Origin: Planctomycetota bacterium
GTDB lineage: Bacteria > Planctomycetota > UBA1135 > GCA-002686595
DNA length: 64,000 nucleotides
Assembly: GCA_002686265.1 (NCBI GenBank)
Contig: NZBA01000012.1
Location: 8,965-72,964, forward strand
Direction: 5' to 3'
In this document: one piece after another, positions 25,624 through 34,600 of the stretch
Layout: every line of letters starts with the position of its first letter
Numbering within the stretch: the first letter of the stretch is position 1
Made by a program: the position numbers and the translations under genes
Notes under the pieces: generated by a model
Seen by the model: only the letters and a program-made list of their open reading frames with translations
The model's database searches: none
Told to the model about the DNA's origin: nothing

Positions 25624-27546
25624 ATGATCCGGCGCATATCGACCAAGTGGGTCCTCGCCGTGCTGGCCGCGGTGGTCGTTCCCTTCGTCGGTTTCGCGTG
25701 GTACGTGGACGGCAAGCTGGCGCATCGCCTGTCTTGGGACGTCGTCCACTACTTCCTTCTGACCCGCGCGGCGGATCTGGCCGATCAAATCGACCGCGAG
25801 GTCCTGCGCCAAGGGGACGACGTGGCGCGTTGGGCGGGCGATCCGCTCGTCGGCTGGTGCGTGGCCGTGGAGCAAGGGGAGGAAGCGGCCTTTGACGAGG
25901 TGCTGGAGGCGCGCTTCAACCAGCTGGTCCACTCCGACGGCACCTTCGACCTCCTGCTCGCCATCAGCGCCGACGGGGAGTACCGCGCCTCAAACACGCG
26001 CGACGAGCACGACCAGCCACTGCCGGCGGCGACGCTGGACCGCATCTTGGGCCACGACTACCGCATGGACGGTTGGTTTCGGCGCGCGAGGGCGGGGGAG
26101 CTGGTACTCGTCGACCACCACGCCTCGCCAATCCTGTTTCCCGGCGCCGGCGCGGGGCCCGCCGATCCCGCCCGCCGCCACATCGGCTTCGCCGCCCCGG
26201 TCCGTGACCAGGTGCGTGGTCAGGAGGTCGTGGGCGTAGTCTTCGGGCTAGTGGGGTGGGACTTCTACCAGGCGTTGATCCTCGACGCCCGGCGCCGCGA
26301 CTACTTCCAGGGACTGATCGGGGCGGACATCTACTCCTCGACCTACGCCTGGCTGTGGGGCGCGGACGCTGACACGGTCCTGGCCCATCCCAGCGTGGAG
26401 ATCCTGGGGACCCGTGTTTCCGTGCCGCCCATCGGACTCCCCCAACTCGCCAGTGCCGCCCGTAGCGAGGACTGGGCCATGTACCCCGAGTACGAATTCC
26501 GCGGGGTACTCAAGAACGCGGCCTTCAAGCACTGCCGCTCGGAGAACGAGCGCGGCTTCGGCTGGGTCGTGGGGATCGGCATCGACAACGACGACATCTA
26601 CGCCACGGTCAACGAGCTGCGGGACCTTCTGATCAACGCGACGACCCTCCTGCTGGGCGTCGTCGTCCTCTGGACCGCCTTCATCGCGCGTCGCACGACG
26701 AGGCCGATCCTCGACCTCGAGCGGCACACGCGGCGGATCGCCTCGGGAGACCTCGACGCACGGGTCGAGGTCACCACCGGCGATGAGCTCGGCCAGCTCG
26801 CCGAGGCGTTCAACAAGATGACTGCCGATTTGCGCGAGAGCCGTGAGCAGACTGTCAAGGCCGAGAAGGAGGCCGCCTGGCGCGAGATGGCGCGCCAGGT
26901 TGCGCACGAGATCAAGAATCCCCTGACGCCGATCAGCCTCTCGGCGAACCTCTTGAAGCGGGCGCGGGATGAGGGGAGCGAGGACTTCGACCGGATCTTC
27001 GATCGCACGATCGACCTGATTCAGCGCCAGGTCGTGAACATGCGCCGTATCGCGAGCGAGTTTCACGCCTTCGCGGGGGAGCACGAGCCTGATCCGTGCG
27101 TGTTTGACTTGAACGAGTTGATCGGGGAGATTCTCGACCTGAATGCCGCCTGGGCGGAGGAGCTCGGCGTGAGCGTCGAATTCACGGGCGAGATCTGTCC
27201 GGCGTTCGCCGATCCCAACGACGTGCGGCGCGTATTGATAAACCTCGTCTCCAATGCGCTCGAAGCGATGCCCGAGGGGGGCCGGTTGGAGGTGACCGTG
27301 CGGAACGTGCCGGGGCGTGCACAGATCGAGGTGCGCGACACGGGCGTGGGCCTGACCGGCGAGGCGCGCGAGCGGCTCTTCCAGCCTTACTTCACGACGC
27401 GCACTCACGGCACGGGCCTGGGCCTCGCGATCTGCAAGCGCATCGTCGACGACCTCGGCGGCGAGATCGAGATCATGCCCGCCACCGAGGAAGGCGGTGG
27501 CACCCGCGCCCTGTTGGCCGTTCCCTGCGCGAGGGGAGCGCCGTGA
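25624..27546 (+). CDS. Membrane sensor histidine kinase, NtrY-like
   Basis: 640 residues. Transmembrane segments are near 8-28 and 338-358 and enclose a ~300-residue extracytoplasmic sensor with a cache-like pattern. A HAMP domain follows (R-R-T-T-R-P-I-L-D-L, then G-D-L-D-A-R, then D-E-L-G-Q-L-A-E-A-F-N), then the dimerisation helix with phospho-acceptor A-H428-E-I-K-N-P-L-T-P-I. The kinase domain has N-L-V-S-N-A-L-E-A-M (N box), D-T-G-V-G-L (G1) and H-G-T-G-L-G-L-A-I (G2). H-E-I-K-N-P-L-T-P-I is the NtrY-type H box, often paired with NtrC regulators and sigma-54. No response regulator is adjacent. Its stop overlaps the next start (GTGA). Confidence 0.88.
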   Translation: MIRRISTKWVLAVLAAVVVPFVGFAWYVDGKLAHRLSWDVVHYFLLTRAADLADQIDREVLRQGDDVARWAGDPLVGWCVAVEQGEEAAFDEVLEARFNQLVHSDGTFDLLLAISADGEYRASNTRDEHDQPLPAATLDRILGHDYRMDGWFRRARAGELVLVDHHASPILFPGAGAGPADPARRHIGFAAPVRDQVRGQEVVGVVFGLVGWDFYQALILDARRRDYFQGLIGADIYSSTYAWLWGADADTVLAHPSVEILGTRVSVPPIGLPQLASAARSEDWAMYPEYEFRGVLKNAAFKHCRSENERGFGWVVGIGIDNDDIYATVNELRDLLINATTLLLGVVVLWTAFIARRTTRPILDLERHTRRIASGDLDARVEVTTGDELGQLAEAFNKMTADLRESREQTVKAEKEAAWREMARQVAHEIKNPLTPISLSANLLKRARDEGSEDFDRIFDRTIDLIQRQVVNMRRIASEFHAFAGEHEPDPCVFDLNELIGEILDLNAAWAEELGVSVEFTGEICPAFADPNDVRRVLINLVSNALEAMPEGGRLEVTVRNVPGRAQIEVRDTGVGLTGEARERLFQPYFTTRTHGTGLGLAICKRIVDDLGGEIEIMPATEEGGGTRALLAVPCARGAP

Positions 27547-28529
27547 AGCGGGTCTTCCTGACGGGAGCGAGCGGGTTTGTGGGTGTGTACATCGCCCGTG
27601 CCCTGCGGGCGCGCGGCCATGAGGTGCACGTCCTGGTGCGCCCGACCACGGACCGTACCCGGCTCGAGGGTCTCGAAGTCACCTGGCACGAGGGCGACCT
27701 CGCCTCGCCCGAGGACGTGCCCCGAGCCGTGGGGGTGGCGGCGCAGGGTGCAGAGAGCCTCGACGTGATCCACTCCGGCGCTCTGATCAGCTACCGCACT
27801 CGCGACGCGGAGCGAGCGCGACGGGTGAACGTCGAGGGCACGCGGCATGTTCTGGATGCCTGCCGGCGTCACGAAGTCCGGCGCCTCGTACACGTCAGCT
27901 CGATGGTCACCGTCGGGCATTCGAGCAGTGGTCGCGTTCTCGATGAGGAAGCGGCTTTCAACGGTGCCGAGCTCGGCGTCCACTACGTGACCACCAAGCG
28001 CGCGGCGGAGGAGCTGGCCTTGGCCGCCGCCGATGAGCTGGACGTCGTCGTCGTCAACCCCGGCGCCGTTTTCGGTCCCGCGCCCGAGAGCTCCAACAGC
28101 GCCTGGTTCTTGCAGCAGATGGCCCGCGGCCGGGTGCGTGTGGTTCCCCACGGTGGGGTCGCGGTCGTCGGAGTCGAGGACGTAGCGGAAGGTTGCCTGC
28201 TCGCCCTGGAGCGCGGCGAGCGCGGGCGGCGCTACCTGCTGTGCGAATCCAATCTCGACACGCTCTCCCTCGTGCGCTGCGTTGCGGGGATCGCCGGGGT
28301 CCGACCGGCCCGCGTGCGCGTTCCGCGCCCGCTCTGGTCCGCGCTGCGGAGGATCGTGGCCCTCGTCGACCGCATCCACCCCCTCGAGCGCGCCACGCCA
28401 CAGGCCATACGGATGGCCGCGACTTGCTTCTACAGTGATGCCTCGCGGGCGCGGGAGGAGCTGGGTTGGACTCCGGGGCCCTTCGAGGACGTCGTGCGCG
28501 AGGCGGTGGAGGAGCTGGACGGCTGCTAG
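27543..28529 (+). CDS. NAD(P)-dependent SDR epimerase/dehydratase
   Basis: 328 residues of the extended short-chain dehydrogenase type. The Rossmann motif T-G-A-S-G-F-V-G is at 7-14, D52 in E-G-D-L follows, and the catalytic triad is S119/S120 in H-V-S-S, Y148 and K152 (Y-V-T-T-K). The layout resembles dihydroflavonol-4-reductase-like and hopanoid-associated sugar epimerase (HpnA-like) proteins. The substrate is probably a nucleotide sugar or a sterol/terpenoid intermediate; this is inferred. GTG start, coupled to the histidine kinase by a 4-base overlap. It ends 4 bases inside the convergent gene at 28526. Confidence 0.8.
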   Translation: MKRVFLTGASGFVGVYIARALRARGHEVHVLVRPTTDRTRLEGLEVTWHEGDLASPEDVPRAVGVAAQGAESLDVIHSGALISYRTRDAERARRVNVEGTRHVLDACRRHEVRRLVHVSSMVTVGHSSSGRVLDEEAAFNGAELGVHYVTTKRAAEELALAAADELDVVVVNPGAVFGPAPESSNSAWFLQQMARGRVRVVPHGGVAVVGVEDVAEGCLLALERGERGRRYLLCESNLDTLSLVRCVAGIAGVRPARVRVPRPLWSALRRIVALVDRIHPLERATPQAIRMAATCFYSDASRAREELGWTPGPFEDVVREAVEELDGC

Positions 28530-29692
28530 GGAGCGTTGAACTCGTAGGTGCGCGTCCGCATGGGGCCGCTGATCACCGGCGTAGAGTCGAAGTACTGGTA
28601 CTTCTGGTAGAGGCGCCCGACGCTTGCTTGGCCCACGACGTCGCTGTCGAAGTCGAACTCGTGCGCCGTCCCGTCGGTAAAGGTGATCGTGAACGTGAAC
28701 CCGGACAGGTAGCCGCTGTTGGGCACGTCTAGGTCGAAGTTGCGGTAGCGCTTGTGCGCCGCCTGGTGCCCGGGCGGGAGCCCTAGCCCCGTGGGTGTCT
28801 CGTTTACGCCATCCTCCGACCATACATGGCGGCTGAACAGCGTGTCGGGCCCGTTGTCGCGGATGCAGCCCTCCACGCACAGGAACAGCGGCCGCACGTA
28901 GTCGAAGCCGGAGGTTCCCGCTTGGTCGTAGAGTCGGGTCCAGGTCTCCTCCAGGTTCGTGTCCGCGGGAGACGGAGGTTTGTCGATCCGCAGCTCGTGG
29001 ATGCCCACGCCCCCGAGCCCGGCGATGTTCTTGATGCGTACCAGGAAGCGAAGCACGTTCTTGCCCCGGTAGCGTTCGAGCCGCAGCTCAAAGGCGTGGG
29101 TGGCGTCGACGTGCGGATGGAGCGCCTCGATCCCGTCGAGCCGCAGGCCCTGCGCGCTGCCCGCCGTATTCGTCAGGCGCACGCGGGTCGTCATGTCGTG
29201 CCCCGCGAGATCCATGGTGAAGTGCTTCACGCCGGCGAAGTCCTCTTCATGGGGGTGTGGGTAGTTCGTGCACCCGTCCGCCGTGTCGAAGGTCCCCAGG
29301 GAGTGGAACTGAACGCCGTCATCGCTGACCTCCACACGCACCACGGCGTTGTCGCTGGCGCCCTGGCCGCCCACGAAGGCCGAGATCACCAGGTCGTCCG
29401 AGCCGGCGATGTCGCGCGCGGGCCGGGAGAGGACCAGAACCGTCGCCTCGCCGACGTCGAAAGCCTCGGTGCCGGCTCCGAACCCCAAGCCCTCATCGTT
29501 GGTGAAGACGTAGTCGGGAACGCCGAGGGCGGCTGTCACCGCGCCGGTCGTGGAGCCGGGCTCGTCCACCGCGGCCATGGCGTAGGACGAGAGCGGATGC
29601 GCCGTGTCGAGCTGTTGGGAGGCAGCCGTGGGCGCCGCGGCGGCGCAGAGCGCGAGCGAGGTGACGGCGCAGAGCGTGGCGAGGGAGCGCAT
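28526..29692 (-). CDS. Secreted protein of unknown function
   Basis: 388 residues with a clear signal peptide (about 1-24, ending A-P-T-A-A-S). The N-terminal half has the look of a beta-sandwich adhesion/lectin module: V-L-V-L-S-R-P-A-R-D-I, F-V-G-G-Q-G-A-S-D-N and V-R-V-E-V-S-D-D-G-V-Q-F. The rest alternates beta strands and contains two Cys-flanked loops (F-L-C-V-E-G-C-I-R-D). No catalytic motif is seen and I do not recognise the family. It starts 3 bases after the stop of the FG-GAP gene on the same strand, so the two secreted proteins are probably co-transcribed. Confidence 0.68.
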   Translation of the reverse strand: MRSLATLCAVTSLALCAAAAPTAASQQLDTAHPLSSYAMAAVDEPGSTTGAVTAALGVPDYVFTNDEGLGFGAGTEAFDVGEATVLVLSRPARDIAGSDDLVISAFVGGQGASDNAVVRVEVSDDGVQFHSLGTFDTADGCTNYPHPHEEDFAGVKHFTMDLAGHDMTTRVRLTNTAGSAQGLRLDGIEALHPHVDATHAFELRLERYRGKNVLRFLVRIKNIAGLGGVGIHELRIDKPPSPADTNLEETWTRLYDQAGTSGFDYVRPLFLCVEGCIRDNGPDTLFSRHVWSEDGVNETPTGLGLPPGHQAAHKRYRNFDLDVPNSGYLSGFTFTITFTDGTAHEFDFDSDVVGQASVGRLYQKYQYFDSTPVISGPMRTRTYEFNAP

Positions 29693-29695
29693 GGT

Positions 29696-31459
29696 TCAGG
29701 GAAGCAGGGTCACGCGGATTCCATTGGTGAAGTTGAAGCCGGTGCCGCAGCGCCCGTCGGGATCGCGATACCAGACCTGGAGGTAGCGCGTCACTCCCGG
29801 ATTCCAGCCGGCCGCGCTCGGCAGATGCGGGCCCCAGCTCGCGCGGCGCGTCCCGTCGACCAGGGCGAGCCCGAGGCGCACGACGTTTGTCCCGATGCAC
29901 AGGATTCCGTCGCCGAGGGGCGTTCCCACCCCGTCCGCGAGGGCCTGATCACCCGCCAGCAGGAGCGCCGGCGCGCCTGCGACGAGCCCGGAGGCGTGGA
30001 TGGAGAGGTCATCGTCCGCGGCACCTGATGAACCCGAGGCGGTGGCCAGCCCAGCGGAGCCGGTCGAGTTGCGGCAGCCCGCACCCAGGGGCGCGGTCCG
30101 AGAGCAGGGACAGGGTGGGCCGGCTCCTCCGCCGCAGAAGGGCGCGATGGCCATGCCGGCGAAGACGCTCGCGCTCCCCGAACGCTCGCCGTTGGGATCG
30201 TCGCCAAAGGCGCCCACGACGAAGTCGTCGAGACCGTCGTTGTTCACGTCTCCGGCGCCGCCCACCGAGCAGCCCAGCCAGTCCCCCGAGCCCTCGCCCC
30301 AGCCCGCCTGCAGGACGCTCCCGTCCGCCCCCGAGAACACCCGGTAGGCGCCGCAGTCGGCCCCCGCGGCGCCGTCGGCCTGCAGGAATCCGACGATCAG
30401 ATCGGCGTAACCATCGCCGTTGACGTCTCCGGCCCCGTCCACGGACCCGCCGAACCAGTCACCCTCGTCCGCGCCGATGAGGGTGAACAGGACGCTTCCG
30501 TCGGTGCCGGAGAAGACCCGTGCGATGCCCGCGCAGGACCCGCCGTTGTCGGCGCCGTGCGCTCCGACGATCAGGTCGGGGGTGCCGTCGCCATCGACAT
30601 CGCCGGCCGCGGCCACGGACGTTCCGAAGCGGTCCCCCGCGCCGTCGCCGTGGAACTCGTACAGCAGGCTTCCGTCGGCGCCTGCGTAGACGCGGGCGCC
30701 GCCCGCGTCCACGTCGGGCACGTCGCCCCCGGGAATCCCGATCACGAAGTCGGCGCGGCCGTCCCCGTCGATATCCCCGGCTCCGGAGACTGCGGCTCCG
30801 AAGTGCTCGCTCGTGGCTCCGCCGTCGTAGTTGTAGAGGACCGTGCCGTTCTGACCGGAGTAGACCGTCGCTCCGCCCTTGAACAGGAAGCCGCCACCGC
30901 GGGTCGGGCTGCCGCAGATCACATCGTCGAAGCCGTCGCCGTTCACGTCTCCCGCGCCGGCGACGGCCGCTCCATGTCGCTCGCCGTTCCCCGCTCCGGT
31001 CCAGGAGTGCAGGAGGGTGCCGTCGCTGCCCGAGTACACGAAGACCGCTCCGGATTCGGTCCCACCCGAGGGATCGTGCATGGCGCCGACGATCAGGTCG
31101 TCGAACCCATCGGCGTTCACGTCTCCCGCGCCGTCGACCGCGACACCGAAGGAGCCCTCGGAGGCCGCACCGTCGAAGGTGTGGAGCAGGCTCCCGTCCG
31201 CGCCCGAGTACACTCGCGCCCGGCCGCCGTTGAGAGCGCCGTCGTCGTCGCGCCAGGCACCCACGATCACGTCGTCGTGGCCGTCGGCGTTCACGTCGCC
31301 CGCGCCCGCGACCGCGCGCCCGCACCGGTCCTCGGTCGCGTCTCCATCAAAGACGAAGAGCGGACCTTGGGCACGGGCGGCCTGGAACCCGCCTACGCAG
31401 AGCAGGGCGAGCGGGGTCCACGCGCGCCTGCGGCAGGCGGTGGTGGCGCGGTGACACAT
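29696..31459 (-). CDS. Secreted FG-GAP beta-propeller protein with planctomycete-type C-terminal module
   Basis: 587 residues: a signal peptide, then about seven integrin-alpha-like FG-GAP repeats. Each repeat has A-G-A-G-D-V-N-x-D-G-x-D-D-[VFL]-[IV]-V-G followed by V-[FY]-S-G-x-[DN]-G. The D-x-N-x-D-G-x-x-D loops are calcium-binding. Residues 441-587 are a Cys-containing module (C-P-C, G-C-x-N-S-T-G, D-D-L-S, A-S-W-G-P, Q-x-W-Y-R, C-G-T-G-F-N) found again at the end of the M43 protein at 49770-51827. The propeller suggests extracellular ligand binding; the shared tail may serve attachment or sorting. The partner gene at 28526 follows 3 bases later. Confidence 0.85.
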   Translation of the reverse strand: MCHRATTACRRRAWTPLALLCVGGFQAARAQGPLFVFDGDATEDRCGRAVAGAGDVNADGHDDVIVGAWRDDDGALNGGRARVYSGADGSLLHTFDGAASEGSFGVAVDGAGDVNADGFDDLIVGAMHDPSGGTESGAVFVYSGSDGTLLHSWTGAGNGERHGAAVAGAGDVNGDGFDDVICGSPTRGGGFLFKGGATVYSGQNGTVLYNYDGGATSEHFGAAVSGAGDIDGDGRADFVIGIPGGDVPDVDAGGARVYAGADGSLLYEFHGDGAGDRFGTSVAAAGDVDGDGTPDLIVGAHGADNGGSCAGIARVFSGTDGSVLFTLIGADEGDWFGGSVDGAGDVNGDGYADLIVGFLQADGAAGADCGAYRVFSGADGSVLQAGWGEGSGDWLGCSVGGAGDVNNDGLDDFVVGAFGDDPNGERSGSASVFAGMAIAPFCGGGAGPPCPCSRTAPLGAGCRNSTGSAGLATASGSSGAADDDLSIHASGLVAGAPALLLAGDQALADGVGTPLGDGILCIGTNVVRLGLALVDGTRRASWGPHLPSAAGWNPGVTRYLQVWYRDPDGRCGTGFNFTNGIRVTLLP

Positions 31460-31537
31460 GGCGGTGAGTGGTGGAAACCAGCCTGAGAAGGGCCGATTTT
31501 ACGGGGTTCTGCGCTAACCGGATACAGGGCTCGTGCG

Positions 31538-31553
31538 GCGTGTAGCGACACGC
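31538..31553. promoter_or_regulatory. Perfect inverted repeat in a divergent promoter region
   Basis: GCGTGT, loop AGCG, ACACGC lies between the FG-GAP gene and the giant repeat-protein gene. It could be an operator for either. Confidence 0.25.
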
Positions 31554-31640
31554 ACTCTCCAGAGGCCGCGCTCGGGGATCCCCACGCCCGACTCGAATCT
31601 GCCGTGAGACCGTCCGAATCCTCACCAGCTCGCTGCGTCA

Positions 31641-31646
31641 TACAAT
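31641..31646 (+). promoter_or_regulatory. -10-like hexamer before the giant repeat-protein gene
   Basis: TACAAT, preceded by CA, 39 bases before the ATG at 31686. No consensus -35 is seen 16-18 bases upstream. Confidence 0.4.
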
Positions 31647-31685
31647 GTGCGCGCCCCGCTCTCCCTCCCCGCCCAGATCCCCGCC

Positions 31686-34600
31686 ATGTCTCTACGCTCT
31701 CCCGATCGCTCCTGCCGCGGCGCCGCCATCAGGGCGCTCCTGCCCCTGGTCGCGTTGCTCGCCGCCTCGTTGGCCCTGCTCTTGTGGTGGGGGAACTCAC
31801 CCGAGCGGGTCGAGATGGCCGGTGTCGCCCCCGAGAACGGTTCGGGTGCGGCCGTCGTCGATGGGCTCGCCGACCCGAAGGCTGCCCGCCTGGAGGGTGC
31901 TACCAGCGTTCTCCACGGAGAGGGAATCGCCGCCCGCTCGGGTGTCGGCGTCGGCGTGCGCCTGGCGGGCCCGGGGCGGCTGAGGGGACACGTCATCGTG
32001 CGGGCGAACGGGGACGGTGTCCCCGGTGCCCGCGTCGAGCTGCTTCCCATGCCGCCCATCGGCGCCGACTTCTTCTCCCGCGTTCTACCGCTGACGGGCC
32101 TCGACGCCGGCTTCATGGTGCGCACCGAGCCGGTCGCGGTCGCCGAGAGCGGCGAGCTGGGCGCGTTTTCCTTCGAAGGCGTGATGGAGGGGACCTGGTA
32201 CATCAACGTGGAGAGCCCCTACCACGTTCCCGAAACGCCGGGACGCGCCATGGTGTTGGCCTCCGGCTCGGGTGGGCCGGTCGAGGTGTTCGTGCGCGCC
32301 GCCGGCGTGGTCCTCGGTGTCGTTCGGCGGCGTGACGGCAGCCCGGTGGGCGGGGCGAAGGTCGTGCTCGAACCTGGCTTGGGACGCTTGGTCGACTCGG
32401 CGCGGGACGGGTCGATGCGCATGTTCGAGACCTTCGCCGATGGTGAGGGGCGCTTTCGTCTGCCGGGCGTCGCGCCCGGCCGTGGCTACGAGATCAGCGC
32501 GTCGGCTCCGGGCATCGCCCTCTCCCACGCCCTCGGCATCGAGGTGCGGCCAGGCCGAGACACGCAGGTGGTCGTCACCGCCCGCGAGGGCGGATCGCTC
32601 ACCGGCCGCGTGTTGGCTCCGGCGGCCGAGGATGAGGGGGGAGCAGCCGTCCCCATCGCCGGTGCCCACATCGGCGTCGTGCCGCGCGGTCTGCGTGACC
32701 TGCGCCTCGCAGGCGATCTGCTGCGCGCCACCCACCGTGTGACCGACGAAGAGGGGCGGTTCGCGACCGACCACGTGCCGCCCGGCGAAGTGGATGTGTT
32801 GTGCTACGCCCCTGGCTACCTCATCGGCCGCAGCGAGGGCGTGCTCGTCTCCGACGGCGGCACGGGAGAGGTCGCCGACATCGAGTTGGCCACGGGACCG
32901 ATCGTGACCGGACGTGTCGTGGACAGCTCCGGGGGACCGATCGCGGACGTCAACGTGCACTGGGATCTGGTGGACTGGGACGAGAGGGATGAGGGTGGCT
33001 TGGAGCTCTCCTTCGCGCCTTTTCTCTCTCAGGCCGTCGAGGGTTTCGTGTTCCCCAAGACCGCCGTGGACGGCAGCTTCAGCGCCGGTCCCTTCGCGGG
33101 CGACGCTCCCCATCGCATCGATCTCTACAAGCCCACCTACCGCGACAAACGGCATCGTTGGAAGCCGGAGGAGGAGGGCGATGAGATCGAGGTCGTCCTC
33201 CTGCAAGGCGGCGGCGTCGAGGGTGTCGTCATGGATCGTGAGCGCGCGGAGCCCGTCACACGCTTCACGATCACCACCTCCGATCGGATCGAGCTGACCG
33301 CCGATGCGCCGGGGCGCCTCAATCCGTTCACCGGCGGCCAGCTCGTCGAGGATGCCGGCGGGCGCTTTCGCGTCGAAGCCGTCCAGCCCGGTGACGTGAG
33401 GCTGACCTTCCAGGCGGAGGGCTACCTGCCCGCGACCGTGGAGGACATCGCCGTGGCGGAGGGCGAGACCGCACGCGGAGTGATCGTGATGATGAGCGCC
33501 GGCGGCGTCGTGCGTGGGCGCGTCGTCGATTCGCTGGGCGTGGGCGTACCCGGCGCTCACGTGACGGTCCTGACAAAGGGGGACGGGCGCTTCTCAGGCG
33601 GCGGCCGTCGCCGTCAACGGGGGCGCGAGCAGGGAGAGCGCCGGCTTCCCGACCTCGCGCGCGACATGCCGCCGGCCTTCTTCGGCTTCGCGGCCGGGCT
33701 AGGTCTGCTCGGTGACGAGACCGTTCGGAGCGACGGGGAGGGCGCCTTCGAGCTCACCGGCGTTCCCCCGGGCGAGCTGACCGTCGTCGCCTTCCATCCC
33801 GACTACCTTGCGGGGCGCGTGGGCGAGTTGGTGCTCGAGGAGCAGGGCGTCCTGGAAGGCGTGGTGGTCGGCCTGCTCGACGGCGGGGGGATCTTCGGAA
33901 CGGTCGAGGATCGCCACGGCCGGCCCCTGCCCGATTCGATCATCTTCGCCATGTCACCGGCGCAGTTCGCCGGAGGCACGACGCGCAGCGTGGGGACGGG
34001 ACTCTACCAGGGACTCGCCGACGAGCTGGGCGAGTACCGCATCGAGCACATGGCGCCCGGAGGCTACTTCGTCGTGGCGACTCGCGGGGACTCAGCGTTG
34101 AACCCGATCAGTTTCCTGACGAGTTTCGATTTGGAGATGGTCACCGTCCCGCCTGAAGAGGACGTGCGCTTCGATATCGTCGACGAGTCCGCGGGTGGGA
34201 CGCGCGTCTTCGGCGTCGTGACCGACCGCGGCGAGGAGGTCGAGCGCGGCGGAATCACGGCCCTGTGCTTCGAGAGCGACAACATGCTCGGCGTCGACGT
34301 CAAGATGGCGCGCGTCGAGGCCGGCGGTAAGTACGAGTTCAGCGGGCTCGCCCCGGGTGAGTACCAGTTCCGGATCTCCGGCTCCGGCCGCGAAGTGCGC
34401 GTCAGCGTGGACGTGCCGGACCTGGCCGAGTATCGCTGTGATCTCTTCTTCCCCGAGGGCGGCGTCGAAGGCCGCGTGGCCGAGGAGGTCACGGGGGAGC
34501 CGGTCGCCGGCTGCGAGGTCGTCCTGCGTCCCACCGAACAGGTGGAGGCGGGAGGGCTGATCGGGTCGATGCTCCAACGCGCTGGAGGAGCGGTGTACCG

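Noticed and set aside
27405..28880. 491-codon minus-strand open frame
   Set aside because: Antisense to the SDR epimerase, whose catalytic motifs are complete on the plus strand.
28826..30028. 400-codon plus-strand open frame
   Set aside because: Antisense to two secreted proteins with signal peptides. No start signal or domain pattern.
30557..31486. 309-codon plus-strand open frame with repeats
   Set aside because: Its apparent repeats are the antisense image of the FG-GAP repeats.
32085..33560. 491-codon minus-strand open frame
   Set aside because: Antisense to the giant repeat protein, His/Asp-rich with no fold signal.
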